From assembly GCF_014655295.1 (NCBI RefSeq), contig NZ_BNBI01000009.1, forward strand, positions 248,001-312,000: 64,000 nucleotides of DNA, read 5' to 3'. Positions within the stretch are counted from its first letter, which is position 1, and the number at the start of each line of letters is the position of its first letter. A program made the translations under genes and the position numbers. Shown piece after piece: positions 1 to 9,903 of the stretch. The notes under the pieces are model-generated. The model was given only the letters and a program-made list of their open reading frames with translations, ran no database searches and had not been told where the DNA came from. The DNA is from Streptomyces fumanus. Lineage in GTDB: Bacteria > Actinomycetota > Actinomycetes > Streptomycetales > Streptomycetaceae.

Positions 1-113
1 AGGAACTGAATGGCACGGTCGACTCCGCCGACTCCCCCGGCCCCGTCGACGCCACCGGCCGAGCGGAGCCCCGATAGCCCTCCGGCACCCCCAGCCCCTG
101 CTGCCGTCTCCCG

Positions 114-530
<417 letters not shown>

Positions 531-1256
531 CACTGCCTCCATGAAGCGACTACATCCATCCGTACCGACAAGACCTGCTGGTGCCGCCGGCATCTCTGAC
601 ACCGCCAGTACCGCACACGCCACCCGACCCACGCCCACCGCACACGCCACGCGGACGGCCCGCGGACGGCACCGAGGTACCCCGCGACACCCGCCGCAGC
701 CGCGCCAGACGCAGCAACCGCCACGCACGCCGCAACCACGACACCCGCCGCACTCGCCACGCACGCCGCAACCGCCGCGCCGCCGCACACTCGCCGCGCA
801 CATCCGGGACGTACCGGTTCACGCAGCGTGCATGCCCCGCGCGGGCCCGGTGTACGCCCGTCGCACCGCCCCACGACCGGGGCGCCCGGCACCCACGCCC
901 GGGGGAAGTGAACGAACGTTATCGCCAGCATCCCGCAACCGGCGGTTTCGCGGTGGATACAGAGGGGGAAATCACACGTGGGACACGTTCACCGCGCAAC
1001 GTTCCGCGGACTCGTGGGGACGAGCGCACGGAGAGCCACAGCATCGCGGCCGGTCAGCGGCGCGCTGGGCGTACGGGGAAGCGCGCGGCAGAGAACGAGC
1101 GAGCGGGAGCCGCCCCTACCACGGGCAGACGCTTCCTGCCGCGCGGCAGACGCTCCGCGAACCCCCTTCACCTCACCCAGCACCTGTGTCACGGCTCTCC
1201 ATGAGGGCACACGGGAGACAGAGGCGTCCCTCCGCGTGCTGACAGGAGGTCGACCG
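531..1256. other. Gene-free stretch, C-rich
   Basis: I see no convincing gene in this 726-bp gap between the divergent icmB and hydrolase genes. The overlapping open frames on both strands are Arg/Pro- or Gly/Arg-rich and have no domain. An imperfect low-complexity segment (about 600-800) contains a 19-bp direct repeat at 719-737 and 755-773. The rest should hold the two divergent promoters, but no clear -35/-10 pair stood out. Confidence 0.5.
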
Positions 1257-2183
1257 ATGAAGGTCACCAGGGCAGCGCAGCCCTTTCTCCCCCTCTGTCA
1301 GCGACTTGTGCCGGCCCTGCCGGTCCCGGCGCTGCCCGGCAGACTCACCGGGCTCTCCCTGACCCTGCTGAAGGCGACCGCCCTGGAGGTCGCGATCCTG
1401 GCCGGGCACCTGCTCCTGTACCCCTCGGGCATGACGCAGGAACGCCGGGCCGCCCTCCCCCTCCCGGCGTCCGGGCCGGCCGGTACCGGTCCGGGGCTGG
1501 CCCCGGAGGACACCGTCCAACTGCCGAGGCAGGCCGAGAGCCGCCCGCCGGTGGTCCTGCTGCACGGCTTCATCGACAACCGCTCGGTCTTCCTGCTGCT
1601 GCGCCGCAGCCTGGCCCAGCACGGCAGGCAGCAGGTCGTCTCGCTCAACTACTCGCCGCTGACCTGCGACATCCGCATCGCCGCGGAGCTGCTGGGCCGG
1701 CACATAGAGGAGATCTGCGAGCGCACGGGCGCGCGGCAGGTCGACATCGTCGGGCACAGCCTCGGCGGGCTGATCGGCCGCTATTACATACAGCGCCTGG
1801 GCGGTGACCACCGCGTCCGAATGCTCGTGACCCTCGGCACCCCGCACGCCGGCACCCGGGTGGTGCCGCTGGCCAACGCGCACCCGATCGTCCGCCAGAT
1901 GCGCCCCGGCTCCCCGGTGCTCGAGGAGCTGGCGCTGCCCTCGCCGGGCTGCCGTACCCGGTTCGTCAGCTTCTGGAGCGATCTGGACCGGATGATGGAC
2001 CCGCTGGAGACGGCCTGCCTGGACCATCCCGACCTGTCGGCGCGGAACGTGCGGGTGAGCGGCGTCGGTCACCTGGCGCTGCCGGTGCACCCGGCCGTCG
2101 CGGCCGGCATACGGCAGGCCCTCGACGCGACCGACGACACCGGCCCGGCCGGCACCGGCTCCCCGGGTCTCACCGTCGCCTGA
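1257..2183 (+). CDS. Lipase-like alpha/beta hydrolase
   Basis: A 308-residue serine hydrolase. The oxyanion region reads LLHGFIDNRS (101-110), the nucleophile elbow is GHSLGG with Ser168, a TLGTPHAGT segment (192-200) is typical of bacterial lipases, and His272 in GVGHLALP is the probable catalytic base; Asp243-247 is the probable acid region. A hydrophobic stretch at about 32-55 suggests a signal anchor, so it is probably exported or membrane-bound. The ATG at 1257 was chosen because AGGAGGT lies at 1244-1250 with ideal spacing. The substrate (lipid or ester) is not known from sequence. Confidence 0.8.
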   Translation: MKVTRAAQPFLPLCQRLVPALPVPALPGRLTGLSLTLLKATALEVAILAGHLLLYPSGMTQERRAALPLPASGPAGTGPGLAPEDTVQLPRQAESRPPVVLLHGFIDNRSVFLLLRRSLAQHGRQQVVSLNYSPLTCDIRIAAELLGRHIEEICERTGARQVDIVGHSLGGLIGRYYIQRLGGDHRVRMLVTLGTPHAGTRVVPLANAHPIVRQMRPGSPVLEELALPSPGCRTRFVSFWSDLDRMMDPLETACLDHPDLSARNVRVSGVGHLALPVHPAVAAGIRQALDATDDTGPAGTGSPGLTVA

Positions 2184-2337
2184 CAGCAGGCGGACAGCCC
2201 GGCGAAAGCTCCGCGACGGGGACCGAGCAGCCCTCGACAACTCGAACAAGGGTCGAACGCCAAGTCAAACTCGCGCCCGCCGACCGCCAAATCACGGCCG
2301 ATTGCCCGTTTCCTGCGTGCGTGAAACCTGCGGAAGA

Positions 2338-2367
2338 TTGTCGTGCCCGCATACCGCCGGGTACAGT
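2338..2367 (+). promoter_or_regulatory. Candidate vegetative promoter of the M23 peptidase gene
   Basis: TTGTCG (2338-2343) and TACAGT (2362-2367) are separated by 18 bp and lie about 50 bp upstream of the GTG start. They fit the HrdB-type consensus. Assigned by inspection only. Confidence 0.45.
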
Positions 2368-2415
2368 CGCCGCACTGCTCTGGCAGCCCCTGTTGTCGAG
2401 GCGAAAGAGAAGTTG

Positions 2416-3996
2416 GTGAACGACCGTCACCCGTCGGGGACCATGACCACCCCGGCCTCGGCCTCCGACGCCGACTCGGCGCACTACGCGTCGTACGGCT
2501 CCCAGGAGGCCGCGTACGGCGACCTCACCACTTACGACGGGTACGACGCCACCGGTTTTTCCACCGGCGCCCCCGCCGCCCAGCCCCACGCCGCCCAGCC
2601 CCTGGACACCGGGTCCTTCGCCGCCGACCCGCTCTTCGGCAGCCTCCCCGGGCAGCACACCGGCGGCTACGACACGACCGGCGCGACCGGCGCGTACGAC
2701 TCCGCGCAGTGGTCCACCGGCGCCCAGCAGACACTGAACTACGACCCGTACGCGGCCCAGCACCACGCCGCCTACGACACCGGGGCCTACGACACCACCG
2801 CCTGGACGGCCGACTACCCGCCGTCGGCGGCCATTCCGACGCAGGGCGCCGGTCCGGAGACCAGCGGCCAGTGGGACACCGGCGACTGGAGCCGGCACGA
2901 CCGGACCGGCGAACCGGCCGACCCGACCCAGCAGTGGCAGTGGGCCACGGGGACCTTCGCGGCGGGCACGTTCGACACCGGCGCCTACGACGCCACCCAG
3001 TGGAACACCGACGGCACGCCCGCCCCCGCCACGGACTTCGCGGACGGCACCGAACCGGCCCGGCACGAGGAACCCGCCCAGCACCCCGGCCCGGACCCGC
3101 ACCTCGACCCGGACCCCGCCCCGGATCCGCACGACGACCACGGCCTGACCGCCACCGGCGAACTCCCCGCCGTCGAGGTGCTCCTCGACGGCCAGGAGGA
3201 GACCGTGTCACCCCAGGACGCGCCCCCGGCCGCCTCCCGCGCCGGTGCCCGCGCCGCCTCCCGCTCCCGCCGCCGCCCGGCCAAGCGGTCCGCGCTGTTC
3301 ACCATCGCCGTGCCCTCGGCCTGTGTGATGGGGGTCGCCGGCATCGCCGCCGCCTCCGTCAACACGCTGACCGGCGACGACGGCACCGAGGCGGCCGCCG
3401 CCGCCCCGGACGCGACGCCGGTGAAGCCGTCCGCCGCCAACAACAAGCTGGACACCCAGCTCGCCAGCCTCTCCGCCGGCGCCGACGACTTCGCCGACCG
3501 GGCCAGCCGCACCCAGGAGCGCATCGACCTCAAGGCGGAGCAGGCGGCCGAGAAGAAGCGCGCGGCGCAGGAGGCGGCGCGCAAGGAGCGGCTGCGCCCC
3601 AAGTTCGCGCTGCCGGTGGCGCAGCACGGGCTCAGCGCCTACTACGGCCAGGCCGGCATCAACTGGATGTCCGTCCACTCCGGCATCGACTTCCCCGTCT
3701 CGTACGGCACGACGGTGATGGCCGCGACCGACGGCACGGTCCGCACCCAGTACAACAGCGCGTACGGGAACATGATGATCGTGACGGCGAAGGACGGCAC
3801 GGAGACGTGGTACTGCCACCTCTCCAGCTACCGTGTCGCCTCGGGGACGGCCGTGAAGGCCGGGGACCCGATCGCGTACTCCGGTAACTCGGGCAACTCG
3901 ACCGGGCCGCACGTGCACTTCGAGGTGCGGCCGGCCGGGGGCTCGGCGATCGACCCGCTGGCGTGGCTGCGCAGCCACGGCCTCGACCCGACCTGA
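2416..3996 (+). CDS. M23 family metallopeptidase, membrane-anchored
   Basis: About 526 residues. The N-terminal half is a hydrophilic low-complexity region rich in repeated Tyr-Asp-Thr/Gly-Ala-Tyr motifs. It is followed by one transmembrane segment (about 291-312), a short Ala/Lys/Glu coiled coil (about 345-395) and a C-terminal LytM-type domain. The zinc ligands are visible as HSGIDF (H421, D425) and HVHF (H499, H501). It should cut or bind peptidoglycan peptides outside the membrane. The GTG at 2416 was chosen for the purine-rich AAAGAGAAG just upstream; the ATG at 2443 is an alternative. It is convergent with pcrA. Confidence 0.85.
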   Translation: MNDRHPSGTMTTPASASDADSAHYASYGSQEAAYGDLTTYDGYDATGFSTGAPAAQPHAAQPLDTGSFAADPLFGSLPGQHTGGYDTTGATGAYDSAQWSTGAQQTLNYDPYAAQHHAAYDTGAYDTTAWTADYPPSAAIPTQGAGPETSGQWDTGDWSRHDRTGEPADPTQQWQWATGTFAAGTFDTGAYDATQWNTDGTPAPATDFADGTEPARHEEPAQHPGPDPHLDPDPAPDPHDDHGLTATGELPAVEVLLDGQEETVSPQDAPPAASRAGARAASRSRRRPAKRSALFTIAVPSACVMGVAGIAAASVNTLTGDDGTEAAAAAPDATPVKPSAANNKLDTQLASLSAGADDFADRASRTQERIDLKAEQAAEKKRAAQEAARKERLRPKFALPVAQHGLSAYYGQAGINWMSVHSGIDFPVSYGTTVMAATDGTVRTQYNSAYGNMMIVTAKDGTETWYCHLSSYRVASGTAVKAGDPIAYSGNSGNSTGPHVHFEVRPAGGSAIDPLAWLRSHGLDPT

Positions 3997-4012
3997 CCTC
4001 ACCCGCCGCGCG

Positions 4013-6499
4013 TCAGAGCTTCTCCACCGGCGCGTAGCGCAGCAGCAGCCGCTTGGGCTTGGTGTCGCCGAAGTCGATCGTCGCCTCCGCGTTGGCCCCC
4101 GTGCCCTTGACGGCGACGACGGTGCCGAGGCCGAACTGGTCGTGGGTGACCCGGTCGCCGACCGCCAGCGACACGGTCGGCTTCTCGCCGGCCCGGCTGG
4201 TGGCGAACCCGGAGCCGCCGGACGCGGAGGACCGGGAGCGCGAGGACGACAGGGAGGCCGCGACCCCGGAGACCGCCCCGGCGGACGGGGCGGAGGCGCT
4301 CGATCCGGTCCGCTTCCAGGTCACGTGGGCGGCCGGGATCTCCTCCAGGAAACGGGAGGGCGGGTTGTAGGAGGGCTGGCCCCAGGCGCTGCGCATCGTG
4401 GAGCGGGTCAGGTACAGCCGTTCGCGGGCGCGGGTGATGCCGACGTACGCCAGGCGGCGTTCCTCCTCCAGTTCCTTGGTCTGGCCGAGGGCGCGCAGGT
4501 GCGGGAAGACGCCGTCCTCCATGCCGGTGAGGAAGACGACCGGGAACTCCAGGCCCTTGGCGGTGTGCAGCGTCATCAGGGTGACGACGCCGTCGCCGTC
4601 CTCCTCGTCCGGGATCTGGTCGGAGTCGGCGACCAGCGCGACCCGTTCCAGGAAGTCGGCCAGGGTCCCGGCCTCCTCGCCCTCGCCGCGCTCCTGCTCG
4701 AACTCCAGGGCGACGGCGGCGAGTTCCTGGAGGTTCTCGATACGGGTCTCGTCCTGCGGGTCGGTGGACGCCTGCAACTCGGCGAGGTACCCGGTGCGTT
4801 CGAGGACCGCCTCCAGCACGGTGGCCGGTCCGGCGCCGGACTCCACGACGGTACGGAGGTCCTCCATCAGCGTGTTGAACCGCTTGACGGCGTTGGTGGA
4901 GCGCGCGGCCATGCCGTACGCCTCGTCCACGCGCCTGAGCGCCTGCGGGAAGCTGATCTTCTCGCGCTGGGCGAGGGCGTCGATCATGGCCTCGGCGCGG
5001 TCGCCGATGCCCCGCTTGGGCACGTTGAGGATGCGGCGCAGCGGCACCGAGTCCTCGGGGTTGGCGAGGACGCGCAGGTAGGCCAGGACGTCCCGGACCT
5101 CCTTGCGCTCGTAGAAGCGGACGCCGCCGACCACCTTGTAGGGCAGGCCGGTGCGGATGAAGACCTCTTCGAAGACCCGGGACTGGGCGTTGGTCCGGTA
5201 GAAGACGGCGACGTCGCCGGCCTTGGCCTCGCCCGCGTCGGTGAGGCGGTCTATCTCGTCGGCGACGAACTGGGCCTCGTCGTGCTCGGTGTCGGCGACG
5301 TACCCGGTGATCTGAGAGCCGGCGCCGGCGTTGGTCCAGAGGTTCTTGGGGCGGCGCGACTCGTTGCGTTCGATGACCGCGTTGGCGGCGCTGAGGATGG
5401 TCTGGGTGGAGCGGTAGTTCTGCTCCAGCAGGATGGTCGTGGCGTCCGGGTAGTCCTCCTCGAACTGGAGGATGTTGCGGATGGTGGCGCCGCGGAAGGC
5501 GTAGATCGACTGGTCGGCGTCGCCGACCACGCACAGCTCGGCGGGCGGGACCTCGGCCTCGGGCGGCACGTCGGCCGGGTGCTCGGCCAGGCCGCCGACC
5601 AGTTCGCGCACGAGGGCGTACTGCGCGTGGTTGGTGTCCTGGTACTCGTCGACCAGGACGTGCCGGAAGCGGCGGCGGTAGTGCTCGGCGACGTCCGGGA
5701 AGGCGCGGAGCAGGTTGACCGTCGTCATGATCAGGTCGTCGAAGTCGAGGGCGTTGGCCTCGCGCAGCCGCGCCTGGTACATCGCGTACGCCTGGGCGAG
5801 GGTCTTCTCGAAGCCGTCGGCGGCCTGGGCGGCGAAGTCCTCCTCGTCGATCAGCTCGTTCTTCAGGTTGCTGATCTTGGCGCTGAAGGACTTCGGCGGG
5901 AACCGCTTCGGGTCCAGGTCCAGGTCGCGGCAGACCAGCGCCATCAGCCGCTTGGAGTCGGCGGCGTCGTAGATCGAGAAGGACGAGGTGAAGCCGAGCC
6001 GCTTGGACTCGCGGCGCAGAATGCGCACGCACGCGCTGTGGAAGGTCATCACCCACATCGCGTTCGCCCGCGGGCCGACGAGCTGCTCGACGCGCTCCTT
6101 CATCTCGCCCGCGGCCTTGTTGGTGAAGGTGATCGCGAGGATCTGGCCGGGGTGCACCCCGCGCTCGGCGAGCAGGTAGGCGATGCGGTGGGTGAGCACG
6201 CGGGTCTTGCCGGAGCCCGCGCCGGCCACGATGAGCAGGGGGGAACCGGCGTGCACGACGGCGGCACGCTGGTTGTCGTTGAGCCCCTCCAGGAGGGCGG
6301 CGGAGTCGACCACCGGGCGGGGGGCGCCGTCCCGGTAGTACGCCTCCCGGTCCGGGGGCGCGTCGAACTTCCCGGCGAACAGGTCGTCCGGAATCGGCTC
6401 CGAAACGTGGTCGTCCTCGGGGGGTGGCGGAGGCTCCTCCTCGTGGCCGCGGGGGGCCTGGAGGCTCGCCAGGAAGCTGTCGTCAAAGAGGCTGCTCAT
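4013..6499 (-). CDS. pcrA: UvrD/PcrA-type ATP-dependent DNA helicase
   Basis: 828 residues, superfamily 1A 3'-5' helicase. It has a Walker A GAGSGKT (93-99), a VDEYQDT Walker B, a DADQSIYAFRGA motif III region, QNYRST motif IV, HTAKGLEF motif V and YVGITRAR motif VI. The last 50 residues form a Tudor-like domain (DRVTHDQFGLGTV) typical of actinobacterial and Gram-positive PcrA, which contacts RNA polymerase in other species. The ATG at 6499 follows GGGGAG with good spacing. Its roles are nucleotide excision repair, replication restart and removal of recombination intermediates. Confidence 0.95.
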   Translation of the reverse strand: MSSLFDDSFLASLQAPRGHEEEPPPPPEDDHVSEPIPDDLFAGKFDAPPDREAYYRDGAPRPVVDSAALLEGLNDNQRAAVVHAGSPLLIVAGAGSGKTRVLTHRIAYLLAERGVHPGQILAITFTNKAAGEMKERVEQLVGPRANAMWVMTFHSACVRILRRESKRLGFTSSFSIYDAADSKRLMALVCRDLDLDPKRFPPKSFSAKISNLKNELIDEEDFAAQAADGFEKTLAQAYAMYQARLREANALDFDDLIMTTVNLLRAFPDVAEHYRRRFRHVLVDEYQDTNHAQYALVRELVGGLAEHPADVPPEAEVPPAELCVVGDADQSIYAFRGATIRNILQFEEDYPDATTILLEQNYRSTQTILSAANAVIERNESRRPKNLWTNAGAGSQITGYVADTEHDEAQFVADEIDRLTDAGEAKAGDVAVFYRTNAQSRVFEEVFIRTGLPYKVVGGVRFYERKEVRDVLAYLRVLANPEDSVPLRRILNVPKRGIGDRAEAMIDALAQREKISFPQALRRVDEAYGMAARSTNAVKRFNTLMEDLRTVVESGAGPATVLEAVLERTGYLAELQASTDPQDETRIENLQELAAVALEFEQERGEGEEAGTLADFLERVALVADSDQIPDEEDGDGVVTLMTLHTAKGLEFPVVFLTGMEDGVFPHLRALGQTKELEEERRLAYVGITRARERLYLTRSTMRSAWGQPSYNPPSRFLEEIPAAHVTWKRTGSSASAPSAGAVSGVAASLSSSRSRSSASGGSGFATSRAGEKPTVSLAVGDRVTHDQFGLGTVVAVKGTGANAEATIDFGDTKPKRLLLRYAPVEKL

Positions 6500-6669
6500 C
6501 GCTCCCCGAGTCTAGGGCGCCCCACCGACAACCGGCCGCCGCCTCGGAAACCCGGCCGGAAACGGGATCACGCACGGGCCGCCGGACACGCTCCCGGCAG
6601 CGAGAATCACCGTCAGTGACAACCGTACCCAAGGTCACGAAAATGTATCGGGCATATCACCCGTCAATC

Positions 6670-6699
6670 TTCACAGGGGCCGCACCGGTTGGCTACGGT
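6670..6699 (+). promoter_or_regulatory. Promoter upstream of the c-di-AMP riboswitch
   Basis: TTCACA (6670-6675) and TACGGT (6694-6699) are separated by 18 bp. Transcription would start near 6706, giving a roughly 230-nt leader that contains the whole aptamer. Confidence 0.6.
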
Positions 6700-6781
6700 G
6701 CGGGCGGGCCGCACGACCCCCACCGGCGAACGTCGCCGGGCCGCGCGGCCCCCGCCGCATCCGGCGCGCCGCCCCACGGCG

Positions 6782-6916
6782 TGCCCGGAACCGGGGACTC
6801 ACCGAAGACCTGGGGTGAATCGGTTCACACCCCCCTTTCGCGGGGCCGGACCGATCGTGGGCGGCCTCCCTCCTCACCAGCCGCCCGGGATCCCCACGGC
6901 CGGCCCGGTAGGCGGA
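6782..6916 (+). promoter_or_regulatory. c-di-AMP riboswitch (ydaO-yuaA class)
   Basis: The hallmark GGGGTGAATC core is at 6812-6821, preceded by a CCGGAACCGGGGAC segment (6785-6798). The closing segment GGCCCGGTAGGCGG (6902-6915) matches the CCCGGTAGGCG end of the ydaO consensus. The element lies in the leader of a secreted NlpC/P60 hydrolase, the best known actinobacterial target of this class. In Streptomyces c-di-AMP binding generally turns such genes off. Boundaries are approximate; a covariance search (RF00379) would settle them. Confidence 0.8.
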
Positions 6917-6937
6917 GCACGGAAGGAGTCGCCGTCC

Positions 6938-8113
6938 TTGGCGTCGCACCGCAAGTCGCGTCCCGCCGGCACGCGCGTGGCAGGCATCCGGGTCCCCGCC
7001 CTGGCCACGGCGGCCCTCACCTCCGTGGCCCTGCTCTCCCAGACGGCCACCGCCGCCCCGGCCGACGACCGGCCGAGCCTGGAGGAGGTCCGGAAGAAGG
7101 TCGACGACCTGTACCGCCAGGCCGGGTCGGCCACCGAGAAGTACAACGCGGTCAAGGAGCGGACCACGAAGCAGCGCGAGCGCGTCGACACCCTCCTGGA
7201 CGACGTGGCCCGGCGCACCCAGGAGCTGAACGACGCGCGCGAGGAGCTGGGCTCCTTCGCCGCCGCCCAGTACCGCTCCGGCGCCTCGCTCCCCGACACC
7301 GCGACCCTGCTGCTGGCGGACACCCCGCAGGGCTACTTCGACCAGACCCACCTGATGGACCGGCTCACCGGCCGCCAGAAGGAGGCGGTCGACGACTACA
7401 TCACCCAGCAGTCGCGGACGATGAAGAAGCGCCAGGAGGCCACCGAGAGCCTGCGGACGCTGACCGACTCGCAACGGGACCTGAAGACGGCCAAGGCCAC
7501 GGTCCAGCGGAAACTCACCACCGCGCGGAAGCTGCTCTCGGAGCTGACCGCCGAGGAGAAGGCGCGGCTCGCGGCGCTCGAGAAGAAGAAGCAGCGGGAG
7601 GCCGCCCGCAAGGCCGCGGAACTGGCCCGGCGGCAGGCGGCGGAACGCGAGGAGCGGCGGGAGCGGGCCGGACAGCCGGCCGCGGAGCACACCGCCACGC
7701 CCGGCACCCCGGACCCGGCCGGCTCCGGCACCACCGCCCCGGACGCCTCGTACACCACCGCGGCCGGGAAGGCGCTGGCCTTCGCCCGCGCGCAGATCGG
7801 CAAACCGTACGTATGGGGCGCCACGGGACCCGGCTCGTACGACTGCTCGGGCCTGACCCAGGCCGCCTGGCGGGCCGCGGACGTGGCGCTCCCACGCACC
7901 ACCTACGACCAGGTGAACGCCGGCACCACCGTGCCCCTCTCCCAGGCACAACCCGGTGACCTGGTCTTCTTCTACGACGACGTCTCCCACGTCGGCCTCT
8001 ACATCGGCGACGGCATGATGATCCACGCCCCGAAGCCGGGCGCGTACGTCCGTGAGGAATCCGTCTACTACGACGGAGAGTCGTCGATCCACAGCGTGGT
8101 GCGACCGGCCTGA
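6938..8113 (+). CDS. Secreted NlpC/P60 peptidoglycan hydrolase (riboswitch-controlled)
   Basis: 391 residues with an N-terminal signal peptide (cleavage after about Ala40). A long coiled-coil region follows (about 45-250, Lys/Glu/Arg-rich), then a linker and a C-terminal NlpC/P60 domain. The catalytic residues are visible: Cys303 in YDCSGLTQ, His351 in SHVGLYIG and a third polar residue, His363. It should cleave the stem peptide of peptidoglycan outside the cell. The TTG at 6938 was chosen because GGAAGGAG (6921-6928) precedes it by 9 nt and because the paralogue at 9904 starts with a matching peptide. Expression should respond to c-di-AMP through the leader aptamer. Confidence 0.88.
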   Translation: MASHRKSRPAGTRVAGIRVPALATAALTSVALLSQTATAAPADDRPSLEEVRKKVDDLYRQAGSATEKYNAVKERTTKQRERVDTLLDDVARRTQELNDAREELGSFAAAQYRSGASLPDTATLLLADTPQGYFDQTHLMDRLTGRQKEAVDDYITQQSRTMKKRQEATESLRTLTDSQRDLKTAKATVQRKLTTARKLLSELTAEEKARLAALEKKKQREAARKAAELARRQAAEREERRERAGQPAAEHTATPGTPDPAGSGTTAPDASYTTAAGKALAFARAQIGKPYVWGATGPGSYDCSGLTQAAWRAADVALPRTTYDQVNAGTTVPLSQAQPGDLVFFYDDVSHVGLYIGDGMMIHAPKPGAYVREESVYYDGESSIHSVVRPA

Positions 8114-8139
8114 CAGGTCCCGCTCTCTAGCATCGGCGC

Positions 8140-9126
8140 ATGTCGTCCGGCACCACTTCCCTGCGCGCCTGGTGGGCGCGGCGTCCACCGGCGGCCGGGG
8201 CCGCGGTGATGGCGACCGGCATCGTCTCGGTCGGCCTGCACCTGACGGGGCACGAGTGGCTGTCCCGGGCCGCCCTGGTCCTGGCCTGCGTCGCCTGGCT
8301 GGGGCTGGCCGGGAACTTCGTCACCCTGCTGCTGCGGGAGCGCGCGACATGGCTCGCGCGGGCGGTCACGCCGGGCGCGCTCACCGCGGTGGCCGCGACG
8401 ACCGTGCTGGGCACCCGGATCTCGCAGCTCGGCCGGCAGGCCCCGGCGGCGGTGCTGCTGGCGCTGGCGACGGTGCTGTGGCCGGGGCTGATCGTCCTGG
8501 TGGTACGGCACTGGGGGCGGCGGATGCCCGGGGCGGTGTTCCTGGGCTGTGTGGCCACCCAGGGCCTGGCGGTGCTCGGCGCCACGCTGGCGGCCGTCAC
8601 CTCGACGGCGTGGCTGGCGCACGCGGCCCTGGTGCCGTTCTGGCTCGGGCTCGTGCTCTACGCCGCCGCCCTGTGGCGGTTCGACCCGTGGCAGGTGACG
8701 CGGGGCGCCGGGGACCACTGGGTGGCGGGCGGCGCGCTCGCCATCTCGGCGCTGGCCGGGTCCAAGCTGCTCGCCGCCGGGGGCGCGGGCCCGTACCTGT
8801 GGAACCGGGACGACGCCGACGTCCTGCGCACCGCCACCGTCGTCCTGCTCGTCCTCGACCTGGCCTGGTACGCGGTGCTGCTCGTCGCCGAGGTGCTCCG
8901 GCCGCGCCTTAGCTACGACGTGCGGCGCTGGTCGACGGTGTTCCCGCTGGGCATGACGGCGGCGGCGACGCTGTCCGTCGCCGCCGTCGTGCAGGTGCCC
9001 TGGCTGGAGGGGCCGGGCCGGGTGCTGCTGTGGATCGGGGTGGCCGCGTGGCTGGCGGTGGCCGCGGGGGCGGTCGGCTCCGCTAGGGCGGAACTAGGGC
9101 GGCTCAGGTCCACAGCACGGCGATGA
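8140..9126 (+). CDS. TDT/SLAC1-family membrane transporter-like protein
   Basis: 328 residues with about ten hydrophobic segments. The N-terminal motif PPAAGAAVMATGIVS (16-30) is the signature of the tellurite-resistance/dicarboxylate transporter (TDT) family, which includes TehA and anion channels. The ion or acid carried cannot be told from sequence. The gene follows the hydrolase by only 26 nt and may be cotranscribed with it. Its last 23 bp overlap, tail to tail, the small membrane-protein gene on the other strand. Confidence 0.7.
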   Translation: MSSGTTSLRAWWARRPPAAGAAVMATGIVSVGLHLTGHEWLSRAALVLACVAWLGLAGNFVTLLLRERATWLARAVTPGALTAVAATTVLGTRISQLGRQAPAAVLLALATVLWPGLIVLVVRHWGRRMPGAVFLGCVATQGLAVLGATLAAVTSTAWLAHAALVPFWLGLVLYAAALWRFDPWQVTRGAGDHWVAGGALAISALAGSKLLAAGGAGPYLWNRDDADVLRTATVVLLVLDLAWYAVLLVAEVLRPRLSYDVRRWSTVFPLGMTAAATLSVAAVVQVPWLEGPGRVLLWIGVAAWLAVAAGAVGSARAELGRLRSTARR

Positions 9127-9457
9127 AGATGTTCGCCACGGTCAGCAGGCCGACCAGGCCGAAGAGCGGCTTGTCCACCTTCTCGTCGTCCCGCTTCACA
9201 TAGACCAGGCCGAGGATCACGATCAGCAGGGCCAGCTTGACGCCGATCTTGATGTTGTTGACGGACTGGTCGTCCGCCTGGTTCAGGCCGACCAGGATCA
9301 CCCCCGTGACCAGCATCGTCAGCGCGCCGTGCAGCATGGCCGGGCCGAACCGGGCGGTGCCCTGGCCCATCGCCTTCATCTGGGTGAGGAAGCCGCCGAG
9401 CAGCGCCGCGATGCCGATGATGTGAAGGCCGACGAAGAGGTGGATGAGTACGTCCAT
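9104..9457 (-). CDS. Small integral membrane protein, four predicted helices
   Basis: 117 residues, almost entirely hydrophobic, with four transmembrane segments and a short basic/acidic cytoplasmic loop (KRDDEK) before the last helix. I do not recognise a function. The ATG at 9457 was chosen because the open frame upstream is low-complexity; the Shine-Dalgarno is weak (GGCTCC). It is convergent and overlapping with the TDT transporter gene, so expression of one may interfere with the other. Confidence 0.7.
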   Translation of the reverse strand: MDVLIHLFVGLHIIGIAALLGGFLTQMKAMGQGTARFGPAMLHGALTMLVTGVILVGLNQADDQSVNNIKIGVKLALLIVILGLVYVKRDDEKVDKPLFGLVGLLTVANIFIAVLWT

Positions 9458-9656
9458 GGGGCCGGAGCCTAACGAGGGGTGCGCACTCCCCCCGACACCG
9501 CCCCGGCCCCCGGACGGCCCCCGGACGACTCCCGGACGACTCCCGCCGGGGACGCGGACAGGCGCGCGATAGCACCCGGCCGCCCTCCCCCGCTGCCCGA
9601 TCCCACACAACAATCACCACTCAGCGTGAAGAGAACGACTGCTGCCCTCCCTCTTG

Positions 9657-9671
9657 GTCACATACGGTCAC
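9657..9671 (+). promoter_or_regulatory. Candidate MtrA box
   Basis: GTCAC-ATACG-GTCAC is an exact direct repeat with a 5-bp spacer, matching the GTNAC-N5-GTNAC consensus known for the response regulator MtrA, which controls cell-wall hydrolases in actinobacteria. It sits about 235 bp upstream of the second NlpC/P60 gene, in an otherwise gene-free 446-bp gap (9458-9903). That gap also holds short CCCGGACGACT repeats. Confidence 0.5.
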
Positions 9672-9903
9672 GACCGGTCCCCTGTCGTCACTTCCGCGCA
9701 TCGCCGCACCCGCCCGGCGCACCCCGGTCTAGCGTCCTCCCCCAGGTGTCCGGCTCCCACCGCCGCCCGGGCCAAGGGCGGTCGCCGGCATCACCGCCGG
9801 AAGGCCCGGTGGCGGCCCGTCCCCCTGTGCGGGACCGCCACCGGGCCGACCGCGGACGACGGGGGTCGTCACAGCAGTCGTACGGAAGGACGTGGATTCC
9901 CCG

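Noticed and set aside
4142..6619. 825-codon frame antisense to pcrA
   Set aside because: Gly/Val/Leu-rich shadow of a well-supported helicase gene; no ribosome site or homology.
6600..6660. MtrA box in front of the first NlpC/P60 gene
   Set aside because: GTACC and GTCAC are present but the spacing is 4 bp and the first half is imperfect.
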